Below are positions 43,108 through 50,812 of a DNA stretch of 50,912 nucleotides, in pieces; position 1 is the stretch's first letter; every line of letters starts with the position of its first letter. A program made the position numbers and the translations under genes. The DNA comes from Phycisphaerales bacterium UBA1845. GTDB lineage: Bacteria; Planctomycetota; Phycisphaerae; UBA1845. The stretch covers positions 318 through 51,229 of the forward strand of contig DDIR01000088.1 of NCBI GenBank assembly GCA_002338715.1. Reading direction: 5' to 3'. Under the pieces are notes generated by a model. It ran no database searches, was not told the DNA's origin, and worked only from the letters and a program-made list of their open reading frames with translations.

Positions 43108-43994
43108 ACCCAATCACATCCTCGCCGCCTGTGTTCCGTAACGCGTTACGGCGCATGCCAGATGCTGCCAACGCCCCACCGACCCCCAACGAAATCGCTC
43201 AGAAACTCATTCACCGCGACTATCTGAGTTGGTCATCCATCTCGACGTTCCTGCGATGCCCGAAGCGATTCAAATCGCAGTATATCGACGGCATCGAACC
43301 GGATTTTGTGTCGTCCAATCTGGTTTTCGGATCGGCCATTCATTCTGCCGTCGAATCGGTCTACCGTGCCTTGTTCGCCGGGAAGGTATCGCCTGACGTC
43401 GATGATTTGTTGAAGGTTTTCGACTCGGTCTGGAAGGAAGAAACCCGCCCGATCCGATACGGCAAGAACGAATCGACCGAGAGCCTCCGCGATTTGGCCC
43501 GCCGCATGCTGGACGCGTTTCTGGCGTCGCCGGACCATTTGCCAGATGCCGAATTGATCGGCGTCGAAGAAGAGTTGCGCGGCGCCATCATCGACGGTGT
43601 TCCCGATATCCTCGGTCGCGTCGATCTGATTGTCCGAACCGATCGAGCCATCCGTTTGATTGATTTCAAGACGTCAAAGGCCAGCTGGTCGGCTGCGAAG
43701 ATCGAAGAGTCTGCCCCCCAGATGCTGCTCTACACGAAACTCGCCGCTCCCATCGCCAGATCCTTCGACCTTCCCGTGGAAGTCGCCTGGGTCGTGCTCA
43801 CCAAACACAAACAGCCGCGCATTGAGACCCATTGTTTGGCGCCCAACCCTGACCGCGTCGGGCACACCTGTGCGATGGTCCGAGAAGTTTGGCGGGCCAT
43901 GCAGCAGCGCTACGGCTACGCAATTCCATCAGCCATGAACTGTTCAACTTGTCCGTTTCAAGAGACCTGCTCAGCATGGGGAGAAATCACATGA
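43104..43994 (+). CDS. PD-(D/E)XK nuclease, Cas4/RecB-like
   Basis: 296-aa nuclease. WSSISTFLRCPKRFKSQYID near the N terminus supplies the RecB-family start and first Cys (~51). GSAIHSAVE carries the conserved His; ILGRVDLIV and IDFKTSK (about residues 168-191) give the catalytic D...D-x-K; QMLLYTKLA is motif Q-xxx-Y. The C-terminal MNCSTCPFQETC adds three Cys, completing a four-Cys iron-sulfur site as in Cas4/AddB. Expected 5'-3' or end-processing DNase. ATGA overlap on both sides shows it is part of a compact operon. It is not next to cas genes here, although a CRISPR array edge lies 7 kb downstream. Confidence 0.88.
   Translation: MNPITSSPPVFRNALRRMPDAANAPPTPNEIAQKLIHRDYLSWSSISTFLRCPKRFKSQYIDGIEPDFVSSNLVFGSAIHSAVESVYRALFAGKVSPDVDDLLKVFDSVWKEETRPIRYGKNESTESLRDLARRMLDAFLASPDHLPDAELIGVEEELRGAIIDGVPDILGRVDLIVRTDRAIRLIDFKTSKASWSAAKIEESAPQMLLYTKLAAPIARSFDLPVEVAWVVLTKHKQPRIETHCLAPNPDRVGHTCAMVREVWRAMQQRYGYAIPSAMNCSTCPFQETCSAWGEIT
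43137..43150. promoter_or_regulatory. 14-bp perfect palindrome, copy 2
   Basis: CGTAACGCGTTACG, extended by C/G to 16 bp (43136-43151), inside the start of the nuclease gene. Identical to 37010-37023. Confidence 0.5.
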
Positions 43995-44230
43995 AGACTG
44001 ATCCGCCAACGGATCGTCGTACGTCGCGCGACAGGTTTGACGTGTGGCTGTCACTTGTCGGCCAATACATCGCCAAACCAATCGTCGATTCAGTCAGGTT
44101 TGTTGTGATGGTAATTCGGCAAAATCATCGCCGAATGCGCTCACAGAGAAAGCTGGTTCACCGGGACCGACAGATCGCACGTCGTCATCGCAGTTCGATT
44201 AAACGCCGGATACCCAGGCAGTCGCGATGA
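43991..44230 (+). CDS. 79-aa basic protein in the nuclease operon
   Basis: ATGA overlap with the nuclease stop. The product has an amphipathic to hydrophobic helix (VWLSLVGQYIAKPIVDSVRF, then VVMVI) followed by a strongly Arg/His-rich tail (RRMRSQRKLVHRDRQIARRH ... RRIPRQSR). The plan (hydrophobic helix, then Arg-rich tail) resembles the two 52-aa proteins at 38.2 and 41.5 kb, without clear sequence identity. No known family. Confidence 0.65.
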   Translation: MKTDPPTDRRTSRDRFDVWLSLVGQYIAKPIVDSVRFVVMVIRQNHRRMRSQRKLVHRDRQIARRHRSSIKRRIPRQSR

Positions 44231-44370
44231 CGGACGGCAACAAATTCCTCGCTGCCGTCGCGTACCTGTTCTGTGCTGCGGTGATCTTCCCGGCAGCCCC
44301 AGGCATGGCCATCATTATGGTGCTGGCGTTGTTGGCTGCCGCCTACATGATGATCCACAACTCCGAATGA
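44227..44370 (+). CDS. 47-aa membrane protein
   Basis: ATGA overlap with the preceding gene. MTDGNKF, then two closely spaced hydrophobic segments (LAAVAYLFCAAVIFPAA and MAIIMVLALLAAAYMM) joined by a PG turn, ending IHNSE: a two-helix hairpin. The overlap with its neighbours supports translation. Function unknown. Confidence 0.6.
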   Translation: MTDGNKFLAAVAYLFCAAVIFPAAPGMAIIMVLALLAAAYMMIHNSE

Positions 44371-44535
44371 TGACGACGCTTTTGCCGTAGCGCAGCCCTG
44401 CACACCGTTTTACTCCACCCCAAACACTACATCGTGACGCTTGATTCACCGGAAGACTCAACCGGAGATTTGGGCGTCGTTGCATTTTTACACAACCAAT
44501 GACTCCGGCCCCGTTGCCGGATCAAGGAGACCATC

Positions 44536-44712
44536 ATGATTCTGCAGATAAGCGAAATCTCACCCGAAGACCGCAAGCATTTGCACTGCAGCGACCCACG
44601 TGTTCACGACGAGATCGCGGCAGTGAACCGTTCGTTGAATCGCCTCGACGAATCGATCCCGACGTGGACGTATTTGGAACCCTCCAACCTCGACGGAAAG
44701 GAGGTGAACTAG
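44536..44712 (+). CDS. 58-aa acidic protein upstream of the clamp gene
   Basis: ATG 44536 is preceded by AAGGAGA. The product is a soluble, mixed-charge peptide (ISEISPEDRKHLHCSDPRVH, then NRSLNRLDESIPTWTYLE). Its last codons contain the strong ribosome binding site AAAGGAGGTGA of the next gene, which starts immediately after the stop (TAG ATG), so the two are translationally linked. Unrecognised. Confidence 0.6.
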   Translation: MILQISEISPEDRKHLHCSDPRVHDEIAAVNRSLNRLDESIPTWTYLEPSNLDGKEVN

Positions 44713-45966
44713 ATGGTCGCGACCTTGACGGCTACCGAACAAGCGATCCGTCTCGATCGCGCACCACTTCAAGCCGCCTTGAAACGAGTCAACAACGTGG
44801 TCCCGACCCGATCCACGAAGACGATTCTGCAATGTGTCCGTCTCGAAGCCGCACGTGGCTCGCTTCGTGTGTCGGCTACGGATTGCGACGTATCCGTTTC
44901 CATGACCGTTGAGTGCGAAGGCGAATTGAGCCCCTGCGTTGTCAACGCCCGTGAACTGGTCCAGCGCATCAACGCCAGCAAGAACCCCCGCTGCAGCCTG
45001 CACTACGACGAAGAACATGCGACCGTCGTGCTCAATGGCGGGCGTGTCGAGCACGCCATCAGGATGGCGGCTGTCGAGGAGTTCCCATTCGTACCGTGCC
45101 ACCCTGTTGGCCGGTCCATTCAAATACCCGCAAGCGCGCTGCTTCACGCTTTAAAGACCTGCAGTTCGACCGCAGCTCGCGAGTCGACGCGCTACGCCAT
45201 CAACGGTGTCTTGCTGGAATCAGATGGCAAAGGCGTTCGACTTGTGGCCACCGATGGTCGGCGGATGTCCGTCGTCGAAGCGAATGGTGCGACAGGCGCC
45301 TATTCGGGCAGTGTGATCTTGCCGTTGCGGTTTGCTTCGCTTGTTGCCAGGTTCGTCGGTCCGAAATGCGCTGACGCCATCGAGGTGTTCGTCGATGAAC
45401 AACCTGCGTCTGAGGGACAAGAGGCCAAGCCGGCCCGGGTGTACGTCTGCGGGGCCAATTGGATGCTGACGTCAGATGCAGCGGAAGGGACTTTTCCTCG
45501 TTATCGCGATGTCATTCCCCCTGCCGGCTCGAAGTTCAATGTCAATCGTGGCGAATTGATTAACCTGGTATCTGAAGTGTCGATCGCAGCCGACTCAGCA
45601 AACCAAAGCGTCTTGCTGAGATTCTCAAAGTCGTCGCTACGCGTTTCGACAGCGTCTCCCGGCTCCGGAGAATCGTCTGGATCGATGGAGGCCGTCTTCG
45701 AAGGCGGCGGCGATGAAGCGGTCATCATTGGCGTCAATCCCGCATACTTGACGGATGCCATCAAATCACTCGCAGGTGACGAAGTCGTTTTCGACCTTCG
45801 GCAGAACACGCTGTGCGAGCGGTCCAATGCGGTGAAAAGCTCCCCATTGTGTGTTCGAGAGCGCTATTCTGAATCAACCGTTCACGTCATCATGCCGGTG
45901 AATCTCGGTTTGCCACCCAGTCTGGAGTCATTGGGCAGCAACTGCGCTGCGCTTGTCACCCAATAG
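44713..45966 (+). CDS. DnaN-type sliding clamp paralogue
   Basis: 417-aa relative of DNA polymerase III beta subunit with the three-domain plan. Segments include RLDRAPLQAALKRVNNVVPT, LRVSATDCDVSVSM (domain I), IQIPASALLHALKTC and RYAINGVLLESDGKGVRLVA, then TDGRRMSVVE (domain II), and FNVNRGELINLVSEVSIAAD with the C-terminal VHVIMPVNL (domain III). Typical clamps are about 366-380 aa and end at that last motif; here ~18 residues follow and loops are expanded (VDEQPASEGQEAKPARV). Because it sits beside a nuclease rather than dnaA/recF, it is probably a second, accessory clamp. ATG 44713 follows AAAGGAGGTGA. Confidence 0.88.
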   Translation: MVATLTATEQAIRLDRAPLQAALKRVNNVVPTRSTKTILQCVRLEAARGSLRVSATDCDVSVSMTVECEGELSPCVVNARELVQRINASKNPRCSLHYDEEHATVVLNGGRVEHAIRMAAVEEFPFVPCHPVGRSIQIPASALLHALKTCSSTAARESTRYAINGVLLESDGKGVRLVATDGRRMSVVEANGATGAYSGSVILPLRFASLVARFVGPKCADAIEVFVDEQPASEGQEAKPARVYVCGANWMLTSDAAEGTFPRYRDVIPPAGSKFNVNRGELINLVSEVSIAADSANQSVLLRFSKSSLRVSTASPGSGESSGSMEAVFEGGGDEAVIIGVNPAYLTDAIKSLAGDEVVFDLRQNTLCERSNAVKSSPLCVRERYSESTVHVIMPVNLGLPPSLESLGSNCAALVTQ

Positions 45967-45997
45967 CCCCCCCCCACTTCAATACAGGAAGACTCTG

Positions 45998-46636
45998 ATG
46001 CCTAAAAAAGAAACTCCGTCGAGGATGTCGCGAGCCCGCGTCCGCAATCCTCCGACGTTGGAAGATTGTCGTATCGTCGTGGTTGATTTGAATGCGTTGG
46101 GCTATCGAATCGCCCAATTGTTGGTGTCTGCCGGTGTACAGTCATTGAGACTCATCGATCGCCGCCTCGTCACAAAACGACATCAGCTTCGTGAAGGCTA
46201 CGACACGATCGACGTCGGTCGCCTCAAAGCCCATGCCGCGGTGCAGCGCTGCCACGACATCAACCCTTGTGTCGACATCTCAGGCAGTAGGAAACGATCA
46301 AATCGTGATCTATCCAGCGCTAACGTGGTCATCAACTGCAGCAGTATCAGTAGACAGGGTCGTAGTCAGTCAGGTCCGGTATCCCGTGTGACCATTTTGT
46401 TCAATACGGAACGTAGATCATCCATCCGTATCGAGTACGATCGCGCAGCACGCCAGGCCGCCGACACTGTCACGACACCCGAACCATTGAGTCCCGCTGA
46501 AACAGCCATCATTGCCGGCATTGCAGTGCGCCTGGCCGTCCGGTTCGCCAGCGGCGAAGTGATTCGTAGATCGAAACGCTTCCAGATTGATGGGCTAACC
46601 GTTCGTGTGACCGCGGGATGGCCAAGAAAAGAGTAG
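45998..46636 (+). CDS. ThiF/E1-like Rossmann protein with degenerate ATP motif
   Basis: 212-aa protein resembling the adenylating domain of ThiF/MoeB/E1 enzymes: CRIVVVDLNALGYRIAQLLVS where GxGxxG is expected, RLIDRRLVTKRHQLREGY where D-x-D-x-V-x-x-S-N-x-x-R-Q is expected, then IDVGRLKAHAAVQRCHDINP as in the family 'G-x-x-K-a..INP'. The nucleotide-binding glycines are replaced and no catalytic Cys is evident, so adenylation is doubtful; a binding or regulatory role is more likely. ATG 45998 follows ACAGGAAG. The gene is 31 bases after the clamp gene and convergent with the XRE gene. Confidence 0.65.
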   Translation: MPKKETPSRMSRARVRNPPTLEDCRIVVVDLNALGYRIAQLLVSAGVQSLRLIDRRLVTKRHQLREGYDTIDVGRLKAHAAVQRCHDINPCVDISGSRKRSNRDLSSANVVINCSSISRQGRSQSGPVSRVTILFNTERRSSIRIEYDRAARQAADTVTTPEPLSPAETAIIAGIAVRLAVRFASGEVIRRSKRFQIDGLTVRVTAGWPRKE

Positions 46637-46653
46637 TCCCGCGCAATTGTCGT

Positions 46654-46899
46654 TCATCGCCGGCGAGGTTTGCGCTGGGGGATGCTACCAATGGCGTCGC
46701 TAAGGCTGATCCCCAATGCGTCGGTGATTTTACGCAACGTCAGCAAGGTCAAATTGTATTCGCCTCGCTCGACCGCCCCAACATAGGTTCGATGCAGGCC
46801 AGATTCGTACGCCAAATCTTCCTGCGACCACCCCAATTCCTCGCGGGTCTTCCGCAGGAAATCACCAAGATGTCGGAGCATGGGGTCCTTGGATGCCAT
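46654..46899 (-). CDS. XRE-family HTH repressor
   Basis: 81-aa DNA-binding protein with a Cro/C1-type helix-turn-helix (FLRKTREELGWSQEDLAYES then GLHRTYVGAVERGEYNLTLL) and a basic tail (QRKPRRR). It is the only minus-strand gene within the operon, convergent with the ThiF-like gene (17 bases) and divergent from the membrane-protein gene (76 bases), a usual place for an autoregulator of the downstream genes. An ImmA-like peptidase is encoded in the same block. ATG 46899; a GTG at 46905 is also possible. Confidence 0.85.
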   Translation of the reverse strand: MASKDPMLRHLGDFLRKTREELGWSQEDLAYESGLHRTYVGAVERGEYNLTLLTLRKITDALGISLSDAIGSIPQRKPRRR

Positions 46900-46975
46900 G
46901 CCCACATGCTCGGCTGTTGTAGCCTATTCATCGACAGAGTATAACTAGCATTTGGGCCGGGCCCTGGATAATGCC

Positions 46976-47665
46976 ATGTCACACAACCTAAACGAATTTA
47001 CCGAAATCAACGCCGTTCGCACCGCACGATGGATGTCGTCGAAACGCGCAATTGGCTTGGGAATTGTCATCGTTCTGTTGGTAGCGTTGGCGTTTGCAAT
47101 TCTGTCTGATCGACCGACGGCCCGGTATTGGAACGCAGTCCATGATCTTGCTTTACAGGCCGATAGCGTCCGGAATCTCGACACGCCACAGGACGCCAAG
47201 GCGCTACTTGACGACATCGACGGGCGGTTGGCTGAACTCGATCCTGCCGGGGTTGACCCGCGCGCCGTGGACGCCGCCAATCGCTTCCGCGCCGCAGTCG
47301 CATCTGCAAGCATCGCGATCGACGCCGGGCAGAACATGCTGGACCACCCGATCCGGACCGCCGTCAAGTCGGCCACCGCCATGGTGGCTGGCAAGAGTCC
47401 GATCAGGGACCTGCACGACCGCTTGGAGCATCTCCGAGAAGTCACCCTCGAAGCGTACGAAAACTCACGCCATGTACACGGCGATCTGACATGGCGTTAC
47501 CCGCTCAGCAGCTTCGCCAAGCCGATCCCACCCGATGTTCATTCGTTAGACGAATTGCTGCACGAGCTTGATCGGATGGATGCCGAGGACGGAACGCTGC
47601 GCGACCGCGCGTTTTCAATCGGTCGGCTGTTGGGCGCTTTGGCAGGCGCGCTGCTGGCTGCATGA
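46976..47665 (+). CDS. membrane-anchored helical protein
   Basis: 229-aa protein with one transmembrane segment (AIGLGIVIVLLVALAFAIL, residues ~24-42), a long helical soluble domain (LDDIDGRLAELDPAGVDPRA; LHDRLEHLREVTLEAYENSR), and a short hydrophobic C terminus (SIGRLLGALAGALLAA). No family recognised. First gene downstream of the XRE divergent promoter region; followed after 52 bases by the 337-aa protein and then the Hsp70-like gene. Confidence 0.65.
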   Translation: MSHNLNEFTEINAVRTARWMSSKRAIGLGIVIVLLVALAFAILSDRPTARYWNAVHDLALQADSVRNLDTPQDAKALLDDIDGRLAELDPAGVDPRAVDAANRFRAAVASASIAIDAGQNMLDHPIRTAVKSATAMVAGKSPIRDLHDRLEHLREVTLEAYENSRHVHGDLTWRYPLSSFAKPIPPDVHSLDELLHELDRMDAEDGTLRDRAFSIGRLLGALAGALLAA

Positions 47666-47717
47666 GATCGAATGCAGGATTGACCCTCAAACACTTGCAG
47701 CCATTTGGAGAATTACG

Positions 47718-48731
47718 ATGATGAGCAACGCTGCATTTAAAACGCTGCTGGCCGAATTCAGTGCCCGTCGAGCGAAGTTGGCTGAACGACTCGACCGTGC
47801 AAACAATCTTCCCGAAACGGTTGCCGCCGTTCGCCAAACCCTCGATGAGATTCAGCAAAGTCAGATTGATCACCGCACGACCGCAACGGCACGGCGGATG
47901 ATCGAGCAATTGGCCGTGCTCCGCGCTGCCGTAGAACTGTTGGCGACCGCGAATAAGACCACAGTATGGCGCGCAGACCCACCTCAACACGCCTATCACA
48001 ATAAAACAATGTTCGATCCAATCAGCATTAAGCGCGGCGGCGTCAATGCCGCGACAAGGGGTCGTCTGCGCGGGATACGAACTGAGTTCCTCAAGATTCG
48101 GATGATGCAGGGGTTGATCTGCACTGGGTTGCTGTTTGGATTATTCCTCTTAACCAGCGAGTCCAAAGCCGCCTGGCCAGCCATACCGCTCGTACTCATC
48201 TTGATCGGCCTTGAAACCCGCGTGTGGCACCGGAAACACAGCACCAGCGCGATCGACGCAGACACGAGAATCGAAGTCTGCGTCGATGTAAATCGCCTCC
48301 TCGATCAGTTGGGCATCGCCTTGGACATCATCGACAGAAACATCGCCACGGTGGACGTTCCTGACTACGACAGCCAATCGAGGGCGGCTGATACCAGTTC
48401 CATCGAGTCGTTCCCGGAATTGCTGCTCGTCCTTCAGGATATTCTCGGCGAAGCCCTGCTTAACGACGCAAGGCTGACGCTCAAACGATCTCGGGAACTG
48501 CCTGGCGTGCTCGCCCGCTTCGGAGTTCATGTGCGGTCGTATGGCGGTGAACACGGGACGCCAAACCGATTGGAGCCCGACGATCTGTTCGACACCGAAC
48601 CGAATCTCAATCGCAACGCAACCGAAACCGTCATGCTTAAACCGGCGCTGGTGCGCAATGGCAAGGTGCTGTTGCGCGGTCGCCTGGTCACGCCGATGGA
48701 CAATACCGTAGACCGTACCCACTCCGAGTAG
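47718..48731 (+). CDS. membrane protein with possible GrpE-like C-terminal domain
   Basis: 337-aa protein: N-terminal coiled-coil region (residues ~1-85: LLAEFSARRAKLAERLDRAN), two membrane segments (~134-152 LICTGLLFGLFLLTS and ~156-170 WPAIPLVLILIGL), and a C-terminal domain of ~130 residues with LLLVLQDILGEALLNDARLT, then LPGVLARFGVHVRSYGGE and ALVRNGKVLLRGRLVTP. The end reads like the GrpE head ('G-V-x...G...P...G-x-V-L-R-x-A-x-V'), which binds Hsp70 and drives nucleotide exchange. This is a judgement by eye. An Hsp70-like gene follows directly, which supports it. ATG 47718 has TTGGAG upstream. Confidence 0.6.
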   Translation: MMSNAAFKTLLAEFSARRAKLAERLDRANNLPETVAAVRQTLDEIQQSQIDHRTTATARRMIEQLAVLRAAVELLATANKTTVWRADPPQHAYHNKTMFDPISIKRGGVNAATRGRLRGIRTEFLKIRMMQGLICTGLLFGLFLLTSESKAAWPAIPLVLILIGLETRVWHRKHSTSAIDADTRIEVCVDVNRLLDQLGIALDIIDRNIATVDVPDYDSQSRAADTSSIESFPELLLVLQDILGEALLNDARLTLKRSRELPGVLARFGVHVRSYGGEHGTPNRLEPDDLFDTEPNLNRNATETVMLKPALVRNGKVLLRGRLVTPMDNTVDRTHSE

Positions 48732-48795
48732 CCGCACGACGATTCAACAATCGTCACGTCGTCCGTGCATGCCGCATGTGAGGGAACCATTCAAA

Positions 48796-50721
48796 ATGAC
48801 TGACGCCAAAACCCAAACCCTTGAGATCATCGGTTTCGATCTTGGCCACGGCGAGACAGCCCTGGCCAGAGTGTATTCTGATCGCGAGGCCGATCCGGAA
48901 ATGCTCGAACTTTATGGCCGCAAAAGCCAGATGACCGCCGTGGGACGCCACCCTGACAAGGGTGTCGTCATCGGTGAACGCGCTTTGATCCTGCCCGATA
49001 TGACTTCATTCGAGATATGCTTTAAACAGCGACCTTCACCCGATTCACTCTATCGCCGCAACATTCAGGATTACGCGGCAGCCTGTCACGCACACTTGGT
49101 TTCCCAGGGGCAGATCGCCGACGGTGCTTCGCTGCGCTACTACGTGGGATGTCCTTCAGGATGGCCTGACGACATCATCGGCGCGTATACAGAGATTCTT
49201 GCTGCGGCCAGCCTGCCTTCGCTTCGCGTTGTTCGCGAATCACGGGCGGCGCTGCTGCATGCAAAGGAATGCGGCAAGCTTACTCTCGGAGAACTAAAAC
49301 AAGGTGTGCTTATTGTTGATCTGGGCTCGTCGACGACGGACTTTACGCTGGTGCGCGGTGCTACGGAGATTCCGCTGGACTTCGGCGATGACCTCGGCGC
49401 CGCGCTGATCGACCGGGCCATCCTGCGGCGAACGCTGGAGACGCACGAACAGCGGGAAACGCTCGAACGGATTTTTTGCGCGCACCCACTTCACCGGGCG
49501 CGCTGCGAGATGCAATGTCGCAAAGCCAAGGAAACGTACTTCGCCAACGAAGATCTATACGCAAATTCAGATTGCCCCGTCCAATCCGGGTTTGAGCGCA
49601 TCCAGGACGTTGCTGTATTCGATCCTGCCGTGAATGGCGCTGTTATGCAGCAGATTCTCAACGAGCCGCGGCCTGAATTGGAGGGGTGCAGCTGGATGGG
49701 GCGTTTCGGTGATCTCGTCGCTGAAGCTCGGCAGCGTCTTGACCAGAACGGAATGATGCCTGCTGCCCTGCTTCTGACCGGTGGCGCATCGCGAATGGGA
49801 TTCGTCAGGTCCGTTTGTGAAGTGATCTTCCCGGAGTCCGACGTGCGTCGCGATTCTGAGCCGGAATACTGCATCGCGCGGGGGCTCGCCCGTTGGGGAC
49901 GCGTGGACATTAGAACCACGGCGTTCGAAGCGGAAGTGAATCGATTTATGGACGAAGAACTGGATGGCCTTATCGCGGCATCCATCCCGGAGCTGAAGCA
50001 GCAGCTAGCCGCCTGTCTCACCACAGGATTGCTGGAAGATGTCGTGCAGGCAGGATTGCTCGCGTGGCGCGATGGCGATATCCCGACGTTGGCCGAGCTT
50101 GAACCGCACATGCGCAGGGCGGCGGAATCCTGGATCAAGAGCGAAGCCGCACAACATCGCATCGCCGAATACTGTGGCAAATGGTTTTCGCCGCTTCAGC
50201 AACAACTCAATCAGCAGACTGATCGAATCTGCCAGGGACATCGCGTTCCAGCTGGAGTCTTGTCGCTTGATGCGTCGTTGGGCACGGCAAACCTAGACAC
50301 GTCGAAGGTGAGTTTACCGCGCGCCAATCCAACCGCCCGGATTCTCAATGTGGGCGCCGCTGTGACATCTCTGCTCGTTGCATCGCTGCTGGGTGGCGGC
50401 GGATGGGCGCTGTTGATGGCGGGACCGATTGGATGGGGGATCGGACTCGTTCTGGGCGGATCGGCAGCCTATTGGGGCAAACCCAAGACCGAGGCTTACC
50501 TCAAGAGCATCAATATGCCGATTGCTATCCGCAAAATGATTCTCCGCGACACGACCGTAGCAGAACAACAGCGTCATGCCCGGCCCACGCTTCGATCAGA
50601 GGTTAAGCGGCAAGTCGATCAGCTTGAAGAGCCCTTTGAACAACTCGCTGATGACCTAAGGATCCAATTGCGAACTTCACTGAAGGCAAAGGCCGATGAA
50701 GCCAGATTGTTGATCAGCTGA
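48796..50721 (+). CDS. Hsp70-like/actin-fold ATPase with C-terminal hydrophobic hairpin
   Basis: 641-aa protein with the Hsp70/actin nucleotide-binding signature: phosphate-1 IIGFDLGHGETALARV (residues ~11-26), connect helix ESRAALLHA, phosphate-2 VLIVDLGSSTTDFTLV (~170-185) and adenosine motif LLTGGASRMGFVRSV (~325-339). No DnaK-type substrate-binding beta-domain is seen. Instead residues ~390-510 are helical and ~515-560 form a Gly-rich hydrophobic pair (VTSLLVASLLGGGGWALLMA, then GPIGWGIGLVLGG) before a charged helical tail. So it may attach to membrane. Start 48796 is chosen (GAGGGA upstream); ATG 48769 is possible. Last gene before the CRISPR array. Confidence 0.82.
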   Translation: MTDAKTQTLEIIGFDLGHGETALARVYSDREADPEMLELYGRKSQMTAVGRHPDKGVVIGERALILPDMTSFEICFKQRPSPDSLYRRNIQDYAAACHAHLVSQGQIADGASLRYYVGCPSGWPDDIIGAYTEILAAASLPSLRVVRESRAALLHAKECGKLTLGELKQGVLIVDLGSSTTDFTLVRGATEIPLDFGDDLGAALIDRAILRRTLETHEQRETLERIFCAHPLHRARCEMQCRKAKETYFANEDLYANSDCPVQSGFERIQDVAVFDPAVNGAVMQQILNEPRPELEGCSWMGRFGDLVAEARQRLDQNGMMPAALLLTGGASRMGFVRSVCEVIFPESDVRRDSEPEYCIARGLARWGRVDIRTTAFEAEVNRFMDEELDGLIAASIPELKQQLAACLTTGLLEDVVQAGLLAWRDGDIPTLAELEPHMRRAAESWIKSEAAQHRIAEYCGKWFSPLQQQLNQQTDRICQGHRVPAGVLSLDASLGTANLDTSKVSLPRANPTARILNVGAAVTSLLVASLLGGGGWALLMAGPIGWGIGLVLGGSAAYWGKPKTEAYLKSINMPIAIRKMILRDTTVAEQQRHARPTLRSEVKRQVDQLEEPFEQLADDLRIQLRTSLKAKADEARLLIS

Positions 50722-50812
50722 TTGACGACTTACAGCGCAAATAGGTCTGGAGTATGGTTACCACAACGGCTTCAATTCGCAGTAGCGTCAAGCTGCGTCA
50801 CACGTTCGTTGG

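Noticed and set aside
50769..50800. Possible further degenerate CRISPR repeat (GCTTCAATTCGCAG...)
   Set aside because: Only the first ~10 bases resemble the repeat, the stem is lost, and the distance to the next repeat (12 bases) does not fit a 36-base spacer.
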